Shown one piece after another: positions 37,928 to 47,596 of a DNA stretch of 64,000 nt; position 1 is the stretch's first letter; every line of letters starts with the position of its first letter. The notes below the pieces were generated by a model. The model saw only the letters and a program-made list of their open reading frames with translations, did no database searches and was not told the DNA's origin. This stretch comes from Proteinivorax hydrogeniformans. GTDB lineage: Bacteria; Bacillota; Proteinivoracia; Proteinivoracales; Proteinivoracaceae. The translations under genes were made by a program, and so were the position numbers. The stretch covers positions 2,480,001-2,544,000 of the forward strand of contig NZ_CP159485.1 in assembly GCF_040515995.1 (NCBI RefSeq). The letters run 5' to 3'.

Positions 37928-38239
37928 TTATAACAACCTCACTATTGCAAAGTAAACACTTGGAGATGCCATAAGTAAAAATGATATACCAGCAAGTATT
38001 AGAATAAACCTTTGCAGTTTTTTGTCGTTTTTCTTTTCTGCTCTTGTATACGCAAAGTAAAGCATACCAGCTGAAAGTAGCACAAACAACGGTCTATATG
38101 GTGCTATACTAGACATGAAAGATAAAGATAGGGTGACTCCGCTGAGACCCAGGGAGAGAATAATCACGGGGCCTAGTCAACAAAGCATAGCAAAAAAGGA
38201 CGGAATCAAAGATAAAGTTGCGGATATTTTTTCCTTCAT
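37928..38239 (-). CDS. MerT-like membrane selenoprotein (Cys-Sec)
   Basis: Reading through a TGA at 38179-38177 joins MKEKISATLSLIPSFFAMLC to LGPVIILSLGLSGV and the rest of a 103-residue, three-TM protein. In MerT mercuric transporters the first TM has a vicinal Cys-Cys followed by LGP; here it is Cys20-Sec21-LGP. The ATG at 38239 has GAGGAGG upstream, whereas the ORF after the TGA alone has no such site. A SECIS with loop GGUCU follows. The genome has the Sec machinery. No MerA/MerP/MerR genes are near, so the substrate (Hg2+ or another soft metal or metalloid) is uncertain. Confidence 0.87.
38137..38156 (-). promoter_or_regulatory. SECIS hairpin of the MerT-like gene
   Basis: On the minus strand CUCC and CUG pair with CAG and GGAG around a GGUCU loop, one bulged C, starting 20 nt after the UGA. 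The loop is identical to that of the fdhA SECIS. Confidence 0.75.
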
Positions 38240-38319
38240 TAAATTACCTCCTCATTTTGACAACGGCTGTAAATTGCCTTAATATGATTTTAATAGCGTA
38301 AAAACGGAGTGATTAAAAA

Positions 38320-40221
38320 ATGATTATATTACAATGCAAAGATATAATTAAATATTTCGATGGCCAGCCTTTATTCAGCAATGTTTCATTACAAATACAT
38401 CAAGGCGAAAAAATTGCTCTAGTTGGGGAAAATGGCAGTGGTAAGACCACTTTATTTAATATTTTAAATGGTACATTAGATTACGACTCAGGTCAAATTT
38501 TTACAGCCAAAAATATAAGCTTTGGATTTCAAGCACAGCACCATGACTTGGACCTAAACCTAACCCCAATGGAAGAGTTGCGTAAGGTTTTTAAACATAT
38601 TATCGACCTAAATGACGAAATACGGGACATAGAGAAGCAGATGAGCACTGCTAATAAAGACAGGCTTGAAAAGCTTATGACCAAGTACTCTGAACTAACT
38701 GAGGAGTTTGAAGCAAGCGGTGGATATAGATACGAAAGTGATATAGTTGGCGTCCTTAGAGGTCTAGGCTTTGCGGCCGATGAATTAGACAAAAAAATAC
38801 ATCAGTATAGCGGGGGACAGCAAAGTAGAATTTCTTTAGCTAAGCTTTTACTTAAAAAGCCCGACCTGCTATTTTTAGATGAGCCGACAAACCATCTAGA
38901 TATCAATGGAGTACTGTGGTTAGAGAATTATCTTAAAGAATATAAAGGGGCTATATTTTTAATTTCTCACGACCGCCAGTTTTTAGATAACATAGTATCT
39001 AAAACTCTCCATCTTCATGGCGGGGAGCTTATGAAATACTCCGGAAATTATTCCTTTTACATCAAAGAAAGAAGGGCGTGGGAACAAAGAGTAGCTAAAG
39101 AGCATAAGAAGCAGCAACAGCACATAAAAGAAACCGAGGAGTTTATACGCAAAAATATCGCTGGCCAAAAAACAAAGTTGGCTCAAAGCCGTAGAAAGCA
39201 GCTAGAAAAATTAGAAAAGATTGAGTTAACTCAAAGTGAGTATACCACCGATTTCTTTTTTGATGTAGGCTCAAACAGCGGGCGTTTTGTGTTAACGGTT
39301 AAAAACCTATCTTTTTCGTACGAACATACTCCAGTTTTAAAAGACTTAAATTTTATTATAGAACGGAACGACAAAATAGGGCTTGTAGGACCCAATGGAT
39401 GCGGGAAAACCACTTTGCTAAACCTCATATCAGAAAAAATCCCAATACAAAAAGGGGAAATCATCCATGGCCACAACGTACAGTTATCGTATTTTAGTCA
39501 AACAAGAGACGACCTAAACCCTAATAACTCGTTAATGGAAGAGATTTGGGACAAAAAACCTGCTTGGAAGGAAGGTCAAGTGAGAGCTTACCTTGCTAAG
39601 TTTTTATTTACACAAGATGACGTATTTGCTCCAGTTTCTTCGTTGAGTGGAGGTGAGCAAAGCCGCCTAGCTCTTGCAAAACTTATTTTAGGCAAAGGGA
39701 ATTTCTTGATTTTAGACGAACCTACTAACCATTTAGATATCAAAAGTAAAGAGGTTTTAGAGGAAGCTTTGCAACAGTATCCCGGCACGCTACTGGTAGT
39801 TTCTCACGACAGATACTTTTTAAATAAAGTCACTAATAAAACGATCGCTCTAAACGACGGCAGCGCTCGATCCTTTTTAGGAAATTTCGAATACTATCAG
39901 CAAAAGATGGCTGACGAACGCTGGGAAAAAGAGCAACGACAAAAAGAACGAGATAACATCAAAAAACAGCCCCCTAAGCGCAAATCTAAAAATTCCATAA
40001 AAAAGCTAGAAAATGAAGTACAACAGCTTGAAGAAAAAATAGCAGAGACAGAAGATAGCATAGCACAATTAGAAGAGCAGTTATGCAAGAAAGAAGTTTT
40101 TACAAACCCTACAAAAAATGCTGAAGTCAATGACGCGTACGAAAGGCAAAAACAAGAACTAGCTACATTCTACACTCAATGGGAAGAGTTAGAAGAAGAG
40201 TTATCACAACAAAACCAGTAA
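38320..40221 (+). CDS. ABC-F family ATPase
   Basis: 633 residues, two ABC domains and no membrane segment. Walker A GENGSGKTTL and GPNGCGKTTL; signatures YSGGQQSRISLAKLL and LSGGEQSRLALAKLI; LDEPTNHLDI twice. The linker between domains is charged, and the C-terminus (about 545-633) is a coiled coil, as in Uup/YdiF types. Acts at the ribosome in translation or antibiotic protection. Its 3' end overlaps the convergent gene by 46 nt. Confidence 0.93.
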   Translation: MIILQCKDIIKYFDGQPLFSNVSLQIHQGEKIALVGENGSGKTTLFNILNGTLDYDSGQIFTAKNISFGFQAQHHDLDLNLTPMEELRKVFKHIIDLNDEIRDIEKQMSTANKDRLEKLMTKYSELTEEFEASGGYRYESDIVGVLRGLGFAADELDKKIHQYSGGQQSRISLAKLLLKKPDLLFLDEPTNHLDINGVLWLENYLKEYKGAIFLISHDRQFLDNIVSKTLHLHGGELMKYSGNYSFYIKERRAWEQRVAKEHKKQQQHIKETEEFIRKNIAGQKTKLAQSRRKQLEKLEKIELTQSEYTTDFFFDVGSNSGRFVLTVKNLSFSYEHTPVLKDLNFIIERNDKIGLVGPNGCGKTTLLNLISEKIPIQKGEIIHGHNVQLSYFSQTRDDLNPNNSLMEEIWDKKPAWKEGQVRAYLAKFLFTQDDVFAPVSSLSGGEQSRLALAKLILGKGNFLILDEPTNHLDIKSKEVLEEALQQYPGTLLVVSHDRYFLNKVTNKTIALNDGSARSFLGNFEYYQQKMADERWEKEQRQKERDNIKKQPPKRKSKNSIKKLENEVQQLEEKIAETEDSIAQLEEQLCKKEVFTNPTKNAEVNDAYERQKQELATFYTQWEELEEELSQQNQ

Positions 40222-42323
40222 AGTATTGGTAAAGACAGATATACCATTGATATTGCTGCTGCCACGATGCCGGAATCATTTAAAATTAGGGCGGCAAAAC
40301 TACCAGCTAAAATTGCCCGTATCGCCAGATAATATGTTTTGTCCTTGTGAGAACTCATTGATTTAGGAGGGTAGAATCCGAGAAAGATTATCGCCAAAAG
40401 AAGCACAAAAAACACTCTACTCCAAATACTATATCTAATCAATGTTAAGTTCATAGATAACTTTCTAGTGGCAGTCATTACAATATCTTCTAATGTATTA
40501 TCTCCTCCAAATAAGTTTCCGATGTGGGTTTGACTTTCAGTCATAATGTTAACCCCTATTAAAACTGACATAATTGCTATCATCAGTAATCCTAGAGCAA
40601 CTAAGGTCTTGATAAGACTTTTGTTGCTCTTATTATTTATAAGCACCATCAGAAAACATACAGATAGTGCCAGCGTTCCTCCAAAATTTGTACCCCAAAA
40701 AGGTGCCATCATCATAATAAGTACCCCTCCATAAACCAAACATAGCCAAGTTGTTTTTGCTTTCTGGTAAAGTGGATACGTAGCTAGTATAGTGGCCCCT
40801 AATAGCACTCCTGTATATTCATTACCGATGCCATAAAATCTCGCTCCCCCAATTACGTCATATCCTAAAACCGACTGTTTTTGTAGCACGTTGTTTAAAA
40901 GCGTATCCAACACAACTATAGATACAGTTCCTACCCCAACGAAAACCAATCGGTTTATGACATTTTTAAATAGTGAGGTTGTTATGTATGCTAATAGTAA
41001 AACTATAGCTATATATAAAATTAAATAAGGAATAATCTCAACAGGTGGAAACATAGCCATTATCAAAAAAGCTACAGGTCCCCATAACAATGCCAGTAAA
41101 GGTATTTTTAGATACGACATTGAAATTGTTTTTATTTTAAAGTTTAGCAGCGCAAAAATTACAAGCACTATAATAGCGATAACGTAGAAGTGAACCAAAA
41201 AGGGCCGTTGGCTATAAACAGTATTTATTTGCTTAAGCATACTTAAAACCGTTTGCTGTTGATTTTGCGAATCCACAGAGGTAAAAGTTTGGCCAAACAT
41301 ATCTTTTGCTTCGATATCATAAAAACTTAGCACAGTAGGAGCGATATCTAAGTTAGTTATAACACCTGGCCGTTTTGTCGAATTTGAAGTCAAAAGCCCC
41401 CCACCTTGTTCCCTATTGTAATGATAAACTGTAGGAATTAACTCCTTAAACTCCTCCTGCCGCCATTTTGGTGTGTTTAAAGTTATGAGCAGGAGATTGT
41501 CACCTTCTTTAAAGTTATCAATGATATATTTAAATAGATATTCCATTTTCTGTATGCTATCTCTAGTCACTTCTGAAACAGTCTCTTTAGTATAATTGAG
41601 ATAATGGGCATCAATTCTATATGTGTCCCCTGTATCTATTATATATATATCGGCTGTTTGCTCATAATACTCCATATATTCTATTACTTTGTGGTAGTCA
41701 GTTCTTTTGCCTCCCACAAAGTTATTCGACTCCGTCAAAATTTCTTCATCCACCACTCCAAAAGGAATCTGGCCGTTACTGTCAGCGGCTATCCAGCTAA
41801 CATGTCTGTTAAACTCGCTAGTATCTGAATTTCCTATCACCATTGGTGTTAACCCTTCTTCCTTTAAGGTATCCCCTAAAGCGCCTATTTGAATTGAATG
41901 CATTAGTTCTTCATTTTGGTGTTTTACGCTATTTATATATGGGTTAACAACGCCTTCTATAGGATAATCTAAGCCAGGGTTAAATGTGGAGTATAGCCCG
42001 TGGGCAGGTACATCATCTAACTTTTCACCGCTTCCAAAAAACAACTCGCCGCTTGGCGCTACAGCTCTACTAGAAGCACCTATAGATGCAGCATTATTAA
42101 CACTGCCTCTACCTGCGGCAGTGTTATTAGCCATGATACCCCAACTACTATTTTCTAAAATATAACTTAAACTTTCGCCAGAGTAGTCAAGTAGCTGCTG
42201 GGGGGTAACTTTATCAATAACGACAATATATGTTTTTGGATCTAGGTCTTCACCATATGCAACCTTAGAAGTTATAGTAATACAAATAAATACCAGAAAA
42301 GCTATTAATCTCTTTTTTTTCAA
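40176..42323 (-). CDS. Membrane protein with extracytoplasmic phosphatase-like domain
   Basis: 715 residues. Signal peptide (1-24), extracytoplasmic domain (about 25-370) resembling the alkaline phosphatase superfamily (TYIVVIDKVT, DTGDTYRIDAHYLN, TNLDIAPTVLSFY), then about ten TM segments. The catalytic Ser/Thr cannot be assigned with confidence. Next to a glycosyltransferase, so an envelope polymer role is plausible. Confidence 0.65.
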   Translation of the reverse strand: MKKKRLIAFLVFICITITSKVAYGEDLDPKTYIVVIDKVTPQQLLDYSGESLSYILENSSWGIMANNTAAGRGSVNNAASIGASSRAVAPSGELFFGSGEKLDDVPAHGLYSTFNPGLDYPIEGVVNPYINSVKHQNEELMHSIQIGALGDTLKEEGLTPMVIGNSDTSEFNRHVSWIAADSNGQIPFGVVDEEILTESNNFVGGKRTDYHKVIEYMEYYEQTADIYIIDTGDTYRIDAHYLNYTKETVSEVTRDSIQKMEYLFKYIIDNFKEGDNLLLITLNTPKWRQEEFKELIPTVYHYNREQGGGLLTSNSTKRPGVITNLDIAPTVLSFYDIEAKDMFGQTFTSVDSQNQQQTVLSMLKQINTVYSQRPFLVHFYVIAIIVLVIFALLNFKIKTISMSYLKIPLLALLWGPVAFLIMAMFPPVEIIPYLILYIAIVLLLAYITTSLFKNVINRLVFVGVGTVSIVVLDTLLNNVLQKQSVLGYDVIGGARFYGIGNEYTGVLLGATILATYPLYQKAKTTWLCLVYGGVLIMMMAPFWGTNFGGTLALSVCFLMVLINNKSNKSLIKTLVALGLLMIAIMSVLIGVNIMTESQTHIGNLFGGDNTLEDIVMTATRKLSMNLTLIRYSIWSRVFFVLLLAIIFLGFYPPKSMSSHKDKTYYLAIRAILAGSFAALILNDSGIVAAAISMVYLSLPILYWFCCDNSSSNSSH

Positions 42324-42375
42324 TTTTACACCTTCTTAGTAAATCTTTTAAATCACCCTGTTACACTAGCCTTAT

Positions 42376-43398
42376 TTAAGCCCTTTTTAAGGGCATTTCA
42401 TTATCAGCTAAACTCTCTTTGAAAACCTTTACTGTTTGTTGGTACATAGATTCTATACTAAAGTTTTTTTCTACATAACCTCGATTTTTGCTTAACTTCT
42501 TTCTTAAATCCACATTTAAAATAAGCTTTTTTAACGCTCTTTCTAACTCTATACTGCTACCTTTAGGTACTATCAAGCCATTTTTGTTGTTTTTTACTAT
42601 TTCTGTTAAACCGCCAGCATTGCTTACTATAACTGGTACATTTAAGGCCATAGCTTCTAAAACAGTTATGCCAAACCCTTCGGTTATTGAGGGTTGTACA
42701 AAAATATCAAACCTTGACATTTTGACATATGGGTTGGATTTAAATCCATGAAAAATAACCCTCTCGTTAACACCCTTTGCTAGTTTTTCTAAGTTTTTTC
42801 TCTGTGGTCCGTCTCCGATAATATGTAGGTGGATTTTAACATCAGTTGTTGCAATTTTTTTAAAAGCATCAATCAGTAAATGAAAGCCCTTAATCTCTGT
42901 CAACCTACCACAACATCCAATATTGATATTTTTATCTGGCATATTTTTCATAAGCGGTGGTAGCTTAATGCCATTGTATATGACCGAAACCTTTTTGTTA
43001 GGTTGTAGTAAGGGCTTTATGTATTCTTTTAGATGTTTAGATACGCAGATAATATAGTCTGCCTGCTTAGCACTTATTCTAAACGCCCTAGCTAGCAGGT
43101 TTTTTCTCCGCTTTGGTAAGTGTTCTAAATCATTATGTACTGTTATAATTTTTCTAATCTGTTTACTGGGATAAAGAGCATACAATGATGCTTTAAAACC
43201 ATGAAAATGAACAATTCCTGGTCTAAAGTCATCTATGGCTTTTATATAGTTGTAGAGAGATTTTAAACCACTGCGCAGGCTAAACTTAACCTTTATAACC
43301 TGGCACTTATGCCCATCTTTTTCTAGAGCTCTACATAAGTCCTTTACATGCTTTTCGATTCCACCGGCGGCAACGCTTTTAACAATCAAAATCTTCAT
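42376..43398 (-). CDS. GT4-type glycosyltransferase
   Basis: 340 residues with GT-B fold: N-terminal AAGGIEKHVKDLCRAL, central GCCGRLTEIKGFHLLIDA, and the C-terminal E-x7-E motif EGFGITVLEAMA. Transfers a sugar from a nucleotide donor, probably in lipid- or wall-linked glycan synthesis. Start ATG 43398 behind GGGGGA. Confidence 0.88.
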   Translation of the reverse strand: MKILIVKSVAAGGIEKHVKDLCRALEKDGHKCQVIKVKFSLRSGLKSLYNYIKAIDDFRPGIVHFHGFKASLYALYPSKQIRKIITVHNDLEHLPKRRKNLLARAFRISAKQADYIICVSKHLKEYIKPLLQPNKKVSVIYNGIKLPPLMKNMPDKNINIGCCGRLTEIKGFHLLIDAFKKIATTDVKIHLHIIGDGPQRKNLEKLAKGVNERVIFHGFKSNPYVKMSRFDIFVQPSITEGFGITVLEAMALNVPVIVSNAGGLTEIVKNNKNGLIVPKGSSIELERALKKLILNVDLRKKLSKNRGYVEKNFSIESMYQQTVKVFKESLADNEMPLKRA

Positions 43399-44119
43399 AA
43401 ATGTCATCCCCCATAGCTAGTATATATTCCATATATTCTAGCCTAGCTAGAATAATTTATACCAAAGTTGGGGACAGTAAAGCAAAAAACGAACGCTGGG
43501 AATAAATAGGTAAGACCTCATCCCCCCAGCGGTATACCCAAAACGTCATCCTGAGGCACGCCGAAGGAACTAGCCATAAGGGCGCAGGACCGATTTCAGA
43601 AACCCTCCCCCTCGAAGAGGTAGTGGTTGACCTCTGTGTCAACCATCCCATATTTATATTGGTTCTGCTTTAAGGGCAGCAGAAAGTTAGCGGAAAATTG
43701 GAAGGGGTATCATGTAACCACTTCTATTAGTAATATTGTTTTTATACCATAATAACTTCTGCTGGAGCACTGTAGTGCTCCCCTACAAAACCATTTATTT
43801 CTAGACCAAGCAGAATAAGCAAATTTATTTGTTTCGCGGCCAATTGCTTTTAGTAAGTAGTATGAGGTCTGATGTTAGTAAAAACCACCATAACAAATAA
43901 GGGAGCCGCATCCCCCGCAGAGGTGTCCGAAAAGGTTCTCATAAGTCACGCCAAAGGATCTAGCACATAAGGGGCGCTAATTACAAGCCCTAATTGGCCA
44001 CGGTGGACATCACAAAACAAGCTACATGCTTGGTCCAACCCCATTGATATATGTGATCATATCGCAAAGGTCCTGTTTTTTAATCATGGCAAGAGAAAAG
44101 CTTATGCGGTTTTATTCAG
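43399..44119. repeat. Gene-free region with degenerate dispersed repeats
   Basis: No credible gene. Contains hairpin GGAGCACT/AGTGCTCC followed by CCCCTAC (43764-43785), a CGTCATCCTGAGGC-type element near 43537-43567, and a segment at about 43998-44035 (CCACGGT...AAGCTACATGCTTGGTCC) that recurs in altered form at 49168-49205. These look like worn copies of the repeats at 49-63 kb. Confidence 0.55.
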
Positions 44120-44165
44120 AAAAAATGGTTCTGATCATCAAAAGTTGATGATCAGAACCATTTTT
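44120..44165 (-). terminator. Terminator of murC
   Basis: Long perfect hairpin AAATGGTTCTGATCATCAA/TTGATGATCAGAACCATTT with terminal T-run on the minus strand. Confidence 0.9.
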
Positions 44166-44212
44166 GGTTTGGCTTGATATGTCCAGCCTCGTTGTAATTT
44201 AGTTAGTTGAGG

Positions 44213-45580
44213 CTAGATTTCTTTCTTTTTAGAAAGTTTATGAGATATCTTCCAAACATCCCCTGCTCCCATAGTAATTATAATACAGTTTTTCTGTATA
44301 TCTTTTTGGATTAAATCTATGCATTGCTTATGTGTTTCAACATACATAACTTCTGTGGTGTCGCGCTGTTTTATTGCCTGGGCAAGATTTTTTGACGTTA
44401 TTTTCTCAATTGATTTTTCACCTGCTGAGTATATCGGTAGTAAGTAGACTTTATCTGCATCATCAAAGGCTTCGCTAAATTCCTTAAACAAAAAAGAAGT
44501 TCTTGTGTATCTTTGCGGCTGAAATATGGCAATAACAGGTACATTATAGTTTTTTGCTGCTATAAGAGTAGATTTTATTTCTGTAGGGTGATGGGCATAA
44601 TCATCTACTATTATTTTGCCTTCTGCTTTATACAATACCTCAAACCTTCTTTTAACACCTTTAAAACTTTTTAAAGTATCTGCCATTTCTTCCACACTTA
44701 CCCCTAGTTGATAACTTAACGCTATTGCAGCCAAAGCATTTAAAACGTTATGCCTTCCGGGAACATTAAGTTTTATTCTACCCCTAGGAGTTCCTTTAAT
44801 AAACAAGTCAAAAGACGCTGTACCTTTATAAAATGAACAGTTGGCCGCTGAAATTTGGTTTTGCTCACCCATCCCAAATGTTATTACTTTTCTGCCTGTA
44901 AAATCTAACTTTTTTATAATAGGATCATCTCCATTTACAACTAAGTATCCTGTTTTATTAATATTCCCGATAAACTCTTGGTATGAGCTGATTAACCTAT
45001 CAAAATTTCCATCATAGTGGTCTAAATGATCTGCTTCAACATTAGTAAGCACTGCGGCATAGGGCTTATATTGTAAAAAGGACCGATCGCTTTCACAGGC
45101 CTCCGCCACTATATAAGAAGAACCACCGACCCTAGCGTTTCCATTAAAATGCTCAAGTTCCCCGCCAATAAAAGCTGTAGGATCCATATTAGCTTTTGTC
45201 ATAATCAGCGAAACCATTGAGGTAGTGGTAGTCTTCCCATGGGCCCCTGCAATGGCAATACCTTTACCGCTATTTAAAAACTGTGCTAATACATCAGCCC
45301 TGTGATATATAGGCAGCTTTCTTTTTTTAGCTTCGATAAGCTCTACGTTATCATCTCCTATGGCTGTTGAATATATCACCGCATCTACATCTTGTAGATT
45401 TTTTGCTTCATGTTGAAAGTAAATTTTGGCTCCTTCTTCCTCAAGCCCTTTAGTCAATGCCGACTGTTTTAAATCTGAACCAGAAACTTTATGCCCCCAT
45501 GCAATCAATATTTTGGCAATCGCACTCATGCCATATCCGCCTATGCCAATAAGGTGTATTTTATCGTAGCAAATAGTCAT
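44213..45580 (-). CDS. murC: UDP-N-acetylmuramate--L-alanine ligase
   Basis: Adds L-Ala to UDP-MurNAc in peptidoglycan synthesis. 455 residues with GIGGYGMSAIAKIL (N-terminal UDP-binding), GAHGKTTTTSM (ATP loop) and DDYAHHPTEI (C-terminal domain). Stands alone; GAGGTGG before ATG. Confidence 0.97.
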   Translation of the reverse strand: MTICYDKIHLIGIGGYGMSAIAKILIAWGHKVSGSDLKQSALTKGLEEEGAKIYFQHEAKNLQDVDAVIYSTAIGDDNVELIEAKKRKLPIYHRADVLAQFLNSGKGIAIAGAHGKTTTTSMVSLIMTKANMDPTAFIGGELEHFNGNARVGGSSYIVAEACESDRSFLQYKPYAAVLTNVEADHLDHYDGNFDRLISSYQEFIGNINKTGYLVVNGDDPIIKKLDFTGRKVITFGMGEQNQISAANCSFYKGTASFDLFIKGTPRGRIKLNVPGRHNVLNALAAIALSYQLGVSVEEMADTLKSFKGVKRRFEVLYKAEGKIIVDDYAHHPTEIKSTLIAAKNYNVPVIAIFQPQRYTRTSFLFKEFSEAFDDADKVYLLPIYSAGEKSIEKITSKNLAQAIKQRDTTEVMYVETHKQCIDLIQKDIQKNCIIITMGAGDVWKISHKLSKKKEI

Positions 45581-45811
45581 CCTTAACCACCTCTTTTTAG
45601 TATTTAACTCTCTTTATGTTATTAAGGTATGATATTTGCCTAAGTATGTTCATGGAGAATAGAAAACCTTATTTTATTGAAGGGATTTGCCTATTGTTAA
45701 GTTTTGATTACTTTTTTTGCACCCTTGTCATCAAGTTGTAATATTTGGTCTATAGCTCAATGCAGGCATGGTGGGAGAGAGTTGTTTAATTGACAAAATA
45801 CCGACAGTAAT

Positions 45812-45839
45812 TTGACAAACTAATCATCTATGTTACCAT
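45812..45839 (+). promoter_or_regulatory. Possible sigma-A promoter of the symporter operon
   Basis: TTGACA, 16-nt spacer, TACCAT, about 75 nt upstream of the small-protein start. The rest of 45581-45914 shows no other feature. Confidence 0.4.
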
Positions 45840-45914
45840 ATTTCTTGTGTCTCTTTTAGCTGCTAAACTGATGAATTACTAAAGTTTGGCAAATATGAAT
45901 CTGGAGGTGATTTA

Positions 45915-46019
45915 GTGGTCCATTCACTTACTGGCGCTACATGGTTTTGGCTTTTAGTGCCTTTGTTTGGGACAGTTGCATTATCAATACTATCGTATTT
46001 AAAAAACAAGGAGGAGTAG
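45915..46019 (+). CDS. Symporter small accessory protein
   Basis: 34 residues (MVHSLTGATWFWLLVP...), one TM segment and a basic/acidic tail, ending one base before the symporter ATG. GTG start behind GGAGGTGA. Single-TM partners of this size are a known companion of sodium/solute symporters. Too short for usual gene calling but well supported by the ribosome binding site and position. Confidence 0.75.
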   Translation: MVHSLTGATWFWLLVPLFGTVALSILSYLKNKEE

Positions 46020-46020
46020 C

Positions 46021-47469
46021 ATGAGTAGCATAGTTTTATGGACTTTTATAATTTATTTACTTGGAATGTTAGGCATAGGTATAATCTCTTATCGTCTGAC
46101 CAGTAATCTTTCAGATTATGTGCTAGGGGGCAGACGCTTAGGACCTGGAGTTGCAGCTTTAAGTGCAGGTGCATCTGACATGAGTAGCTGGCTTTTGATG
46201 GGATTACCCGGTGCTGTATATATAAGTGGTGGTATGAATCAAATATGGATTGCAATAGGCCTTACAGTAGGAGCATATCTTAATTGGCAGTTTGTAGCTG
46301 GCAGGTTAAGAAGCTACACAGAGATTGCCAATGATTCTATAACAATACCAGATTTTTTGGAGAATCGTTTTAAGGATGATTCTAGGTTATTGCGTGTAGT
46401 TTCTGCACTTGTTATATTGGTTTTCTTCACTTTCTACACATCTTCTGGAATGGTAGGGGGCGCAACATTGTTTGAGGCTTCCTTTGGCTTTTCTTATATG
46501 CAAGCACTTTGGATTGGCGGAATAATAATTATAGGTTATACCTTTTTAGGAGGCTTTTTGGCTGTTAGCTGGACAGACTTTTTCCAAGGCCTTTTGATGT
46601 TCACTGCACTGGTGATTACACCAGTTGTTGCAATCACTGAGCTCGGTGGTTGGAGTAGCACTGTAAATACCATCGGTGAAATTGACCCCTCATATCTAGA
46701 TGCTTTTTCTGGAATGAGTGCTGTTGCAATTATTTCACTTTTAGCTTGGGGGTTAGGCTATTTTGGACAACCCCATATCATAACTCGTTTTATGGCCATA
46801 AGGTCTGTTAAGGACGTTCCTAAAGCTAGATTAATCGGTATGTCGTGGATGGTATTTGCAATCCTAGGGTCAGTTTTTACAGGGTTTGCAGGAATCGCAT
46901 ACTTTGCCGATGCACCCCTTGCCGACGGGGAGCAGGTGTTTATTCTTTTTACCCAAGTTCTATTTAATCCGTTGGTTTCAGGTGTACTATTAGCAGCAAT
47001 TCTTGCAGCTATTATGAGTACTGTTGACTCCCAGCTATTAGTTTCTTCTAGTGCTGTGGCTGAAGACTTTTACAAGGCTATCTTAAAAAAAGATGCTACA
47101 CAAAAAGAACTAGTTTGGGTCAGTAGAATTGCCGTTGGTACAATAGCACTGATAGCTCTATTGTTAGCAACCAATGAAAATAGCACCATATTGGAACTGG
47201 TAAGCTACGCGTGGGCAGGCTTTGGTTCCGCCTTCGGGCCTGTAATTTTGTTATCGTTATTCTGGAAGCGTATGAATACATGGGGCGCATTAGCTGGTAT
47301 GGTAGTTGGTGCAGTCACAGTATTTGCTTGGGGCGCTACCGGCAGCGAGCTATATGAAATGATTCCAGGATTTATATTAAGTTCAATGGCAATATTTGTA
47401 GTTAGTTCAATAACACCAGAGCCAGCAAAAGAAATTCAAGCTGAGTTTGATAAAGCTAAGAGTATTTAA
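46021..47469 (+). CDS. Sodium/solute symporter (SSS family, PutP-like)
   Basis: 482 residues, about 13 TM segments. GGRRLGPGVAALSAGASDMSSWLLMGLPGA in the first third contains the Na+-site region of PutP-type proline transporters, and LAAIMSTVDSQLLVSSSA is the later family motif. Proline or a related solute is likely. Preceded by its small accessory gene, with AAGGAGGAG as ribosome binding site. Confidence 0.88.
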   Translation: MSSIVLWTFIIYLLGMLGIGIISYRLTSNLSDYVLGGRRLGPGVAALSAGASDMSSWLLMGLPGAVYISGGMNQIWIAIGLTVGAYLNWQFVAGRLRSYTEIANDSITIPDFLENRFKDDSRLLRVVSALVILVFFTFYTSSGMVGGATLFEASFGFSYMQALWIGGIIIIGYTFLGGFLAVSWTDFFQGLLMFTALVITPVVAITELGGWSSTVNTIGEIDPSYLDAFSGMSAVAIISLLAWGLGYFGQPHIITRFMAIRSVKDVPKARLIGMSWMVFAILGSVFTGFAGIAYFADAPLADGEQVFILFTQVLFNPLVSGVLLAAILAAIMSTVDSQLLVSSSAVAEDFYKAILKKDATQKELVWVSRIAVGTIALIALLLATNENSTILELVSYAWAGFGSAFGPVILLSLFWKRMNTWGALAGMVVGAVTVFAWGATGSELYEMIPGFILSSMAIFVVSSITPEPAKEIQAEFDKAKSI

Positions 47470-47472
47470 TAA

Positions 47473-47510
47473 AAGATAAGCTCAAATCCATGTGGATTTG
47501 AGCTTATCTT
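47473..47510 (+). terminator. Terminator of the symporter operon
   Basis: Perfect AGATAAGCTCAAATCCA/TGGATTTGAGCTTATCT hairpin followed by TTTTG. Confidence 0.9.
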
Positions 47511-47596
47511 TTTGATGAAAGTTGTTGGTGACAGACAGGTGTTAATAAATTCCCGGCCACGTTAGTTGGATAGGAGATGGTTGGAGTCAACTATTT

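Noticed and set aside
43457-43651. 64-residue minus-strand ORF
   Set aside because: Lies within degenerate repeat sequence, has no ribosome binding site and no recognisable protein features.
45581-45914. RNA gene or riboswitch upstream of the symporter
   Set aside because: Only AT-rich sequence with a plausible promoter; no stable fold with conserved features could be seen.
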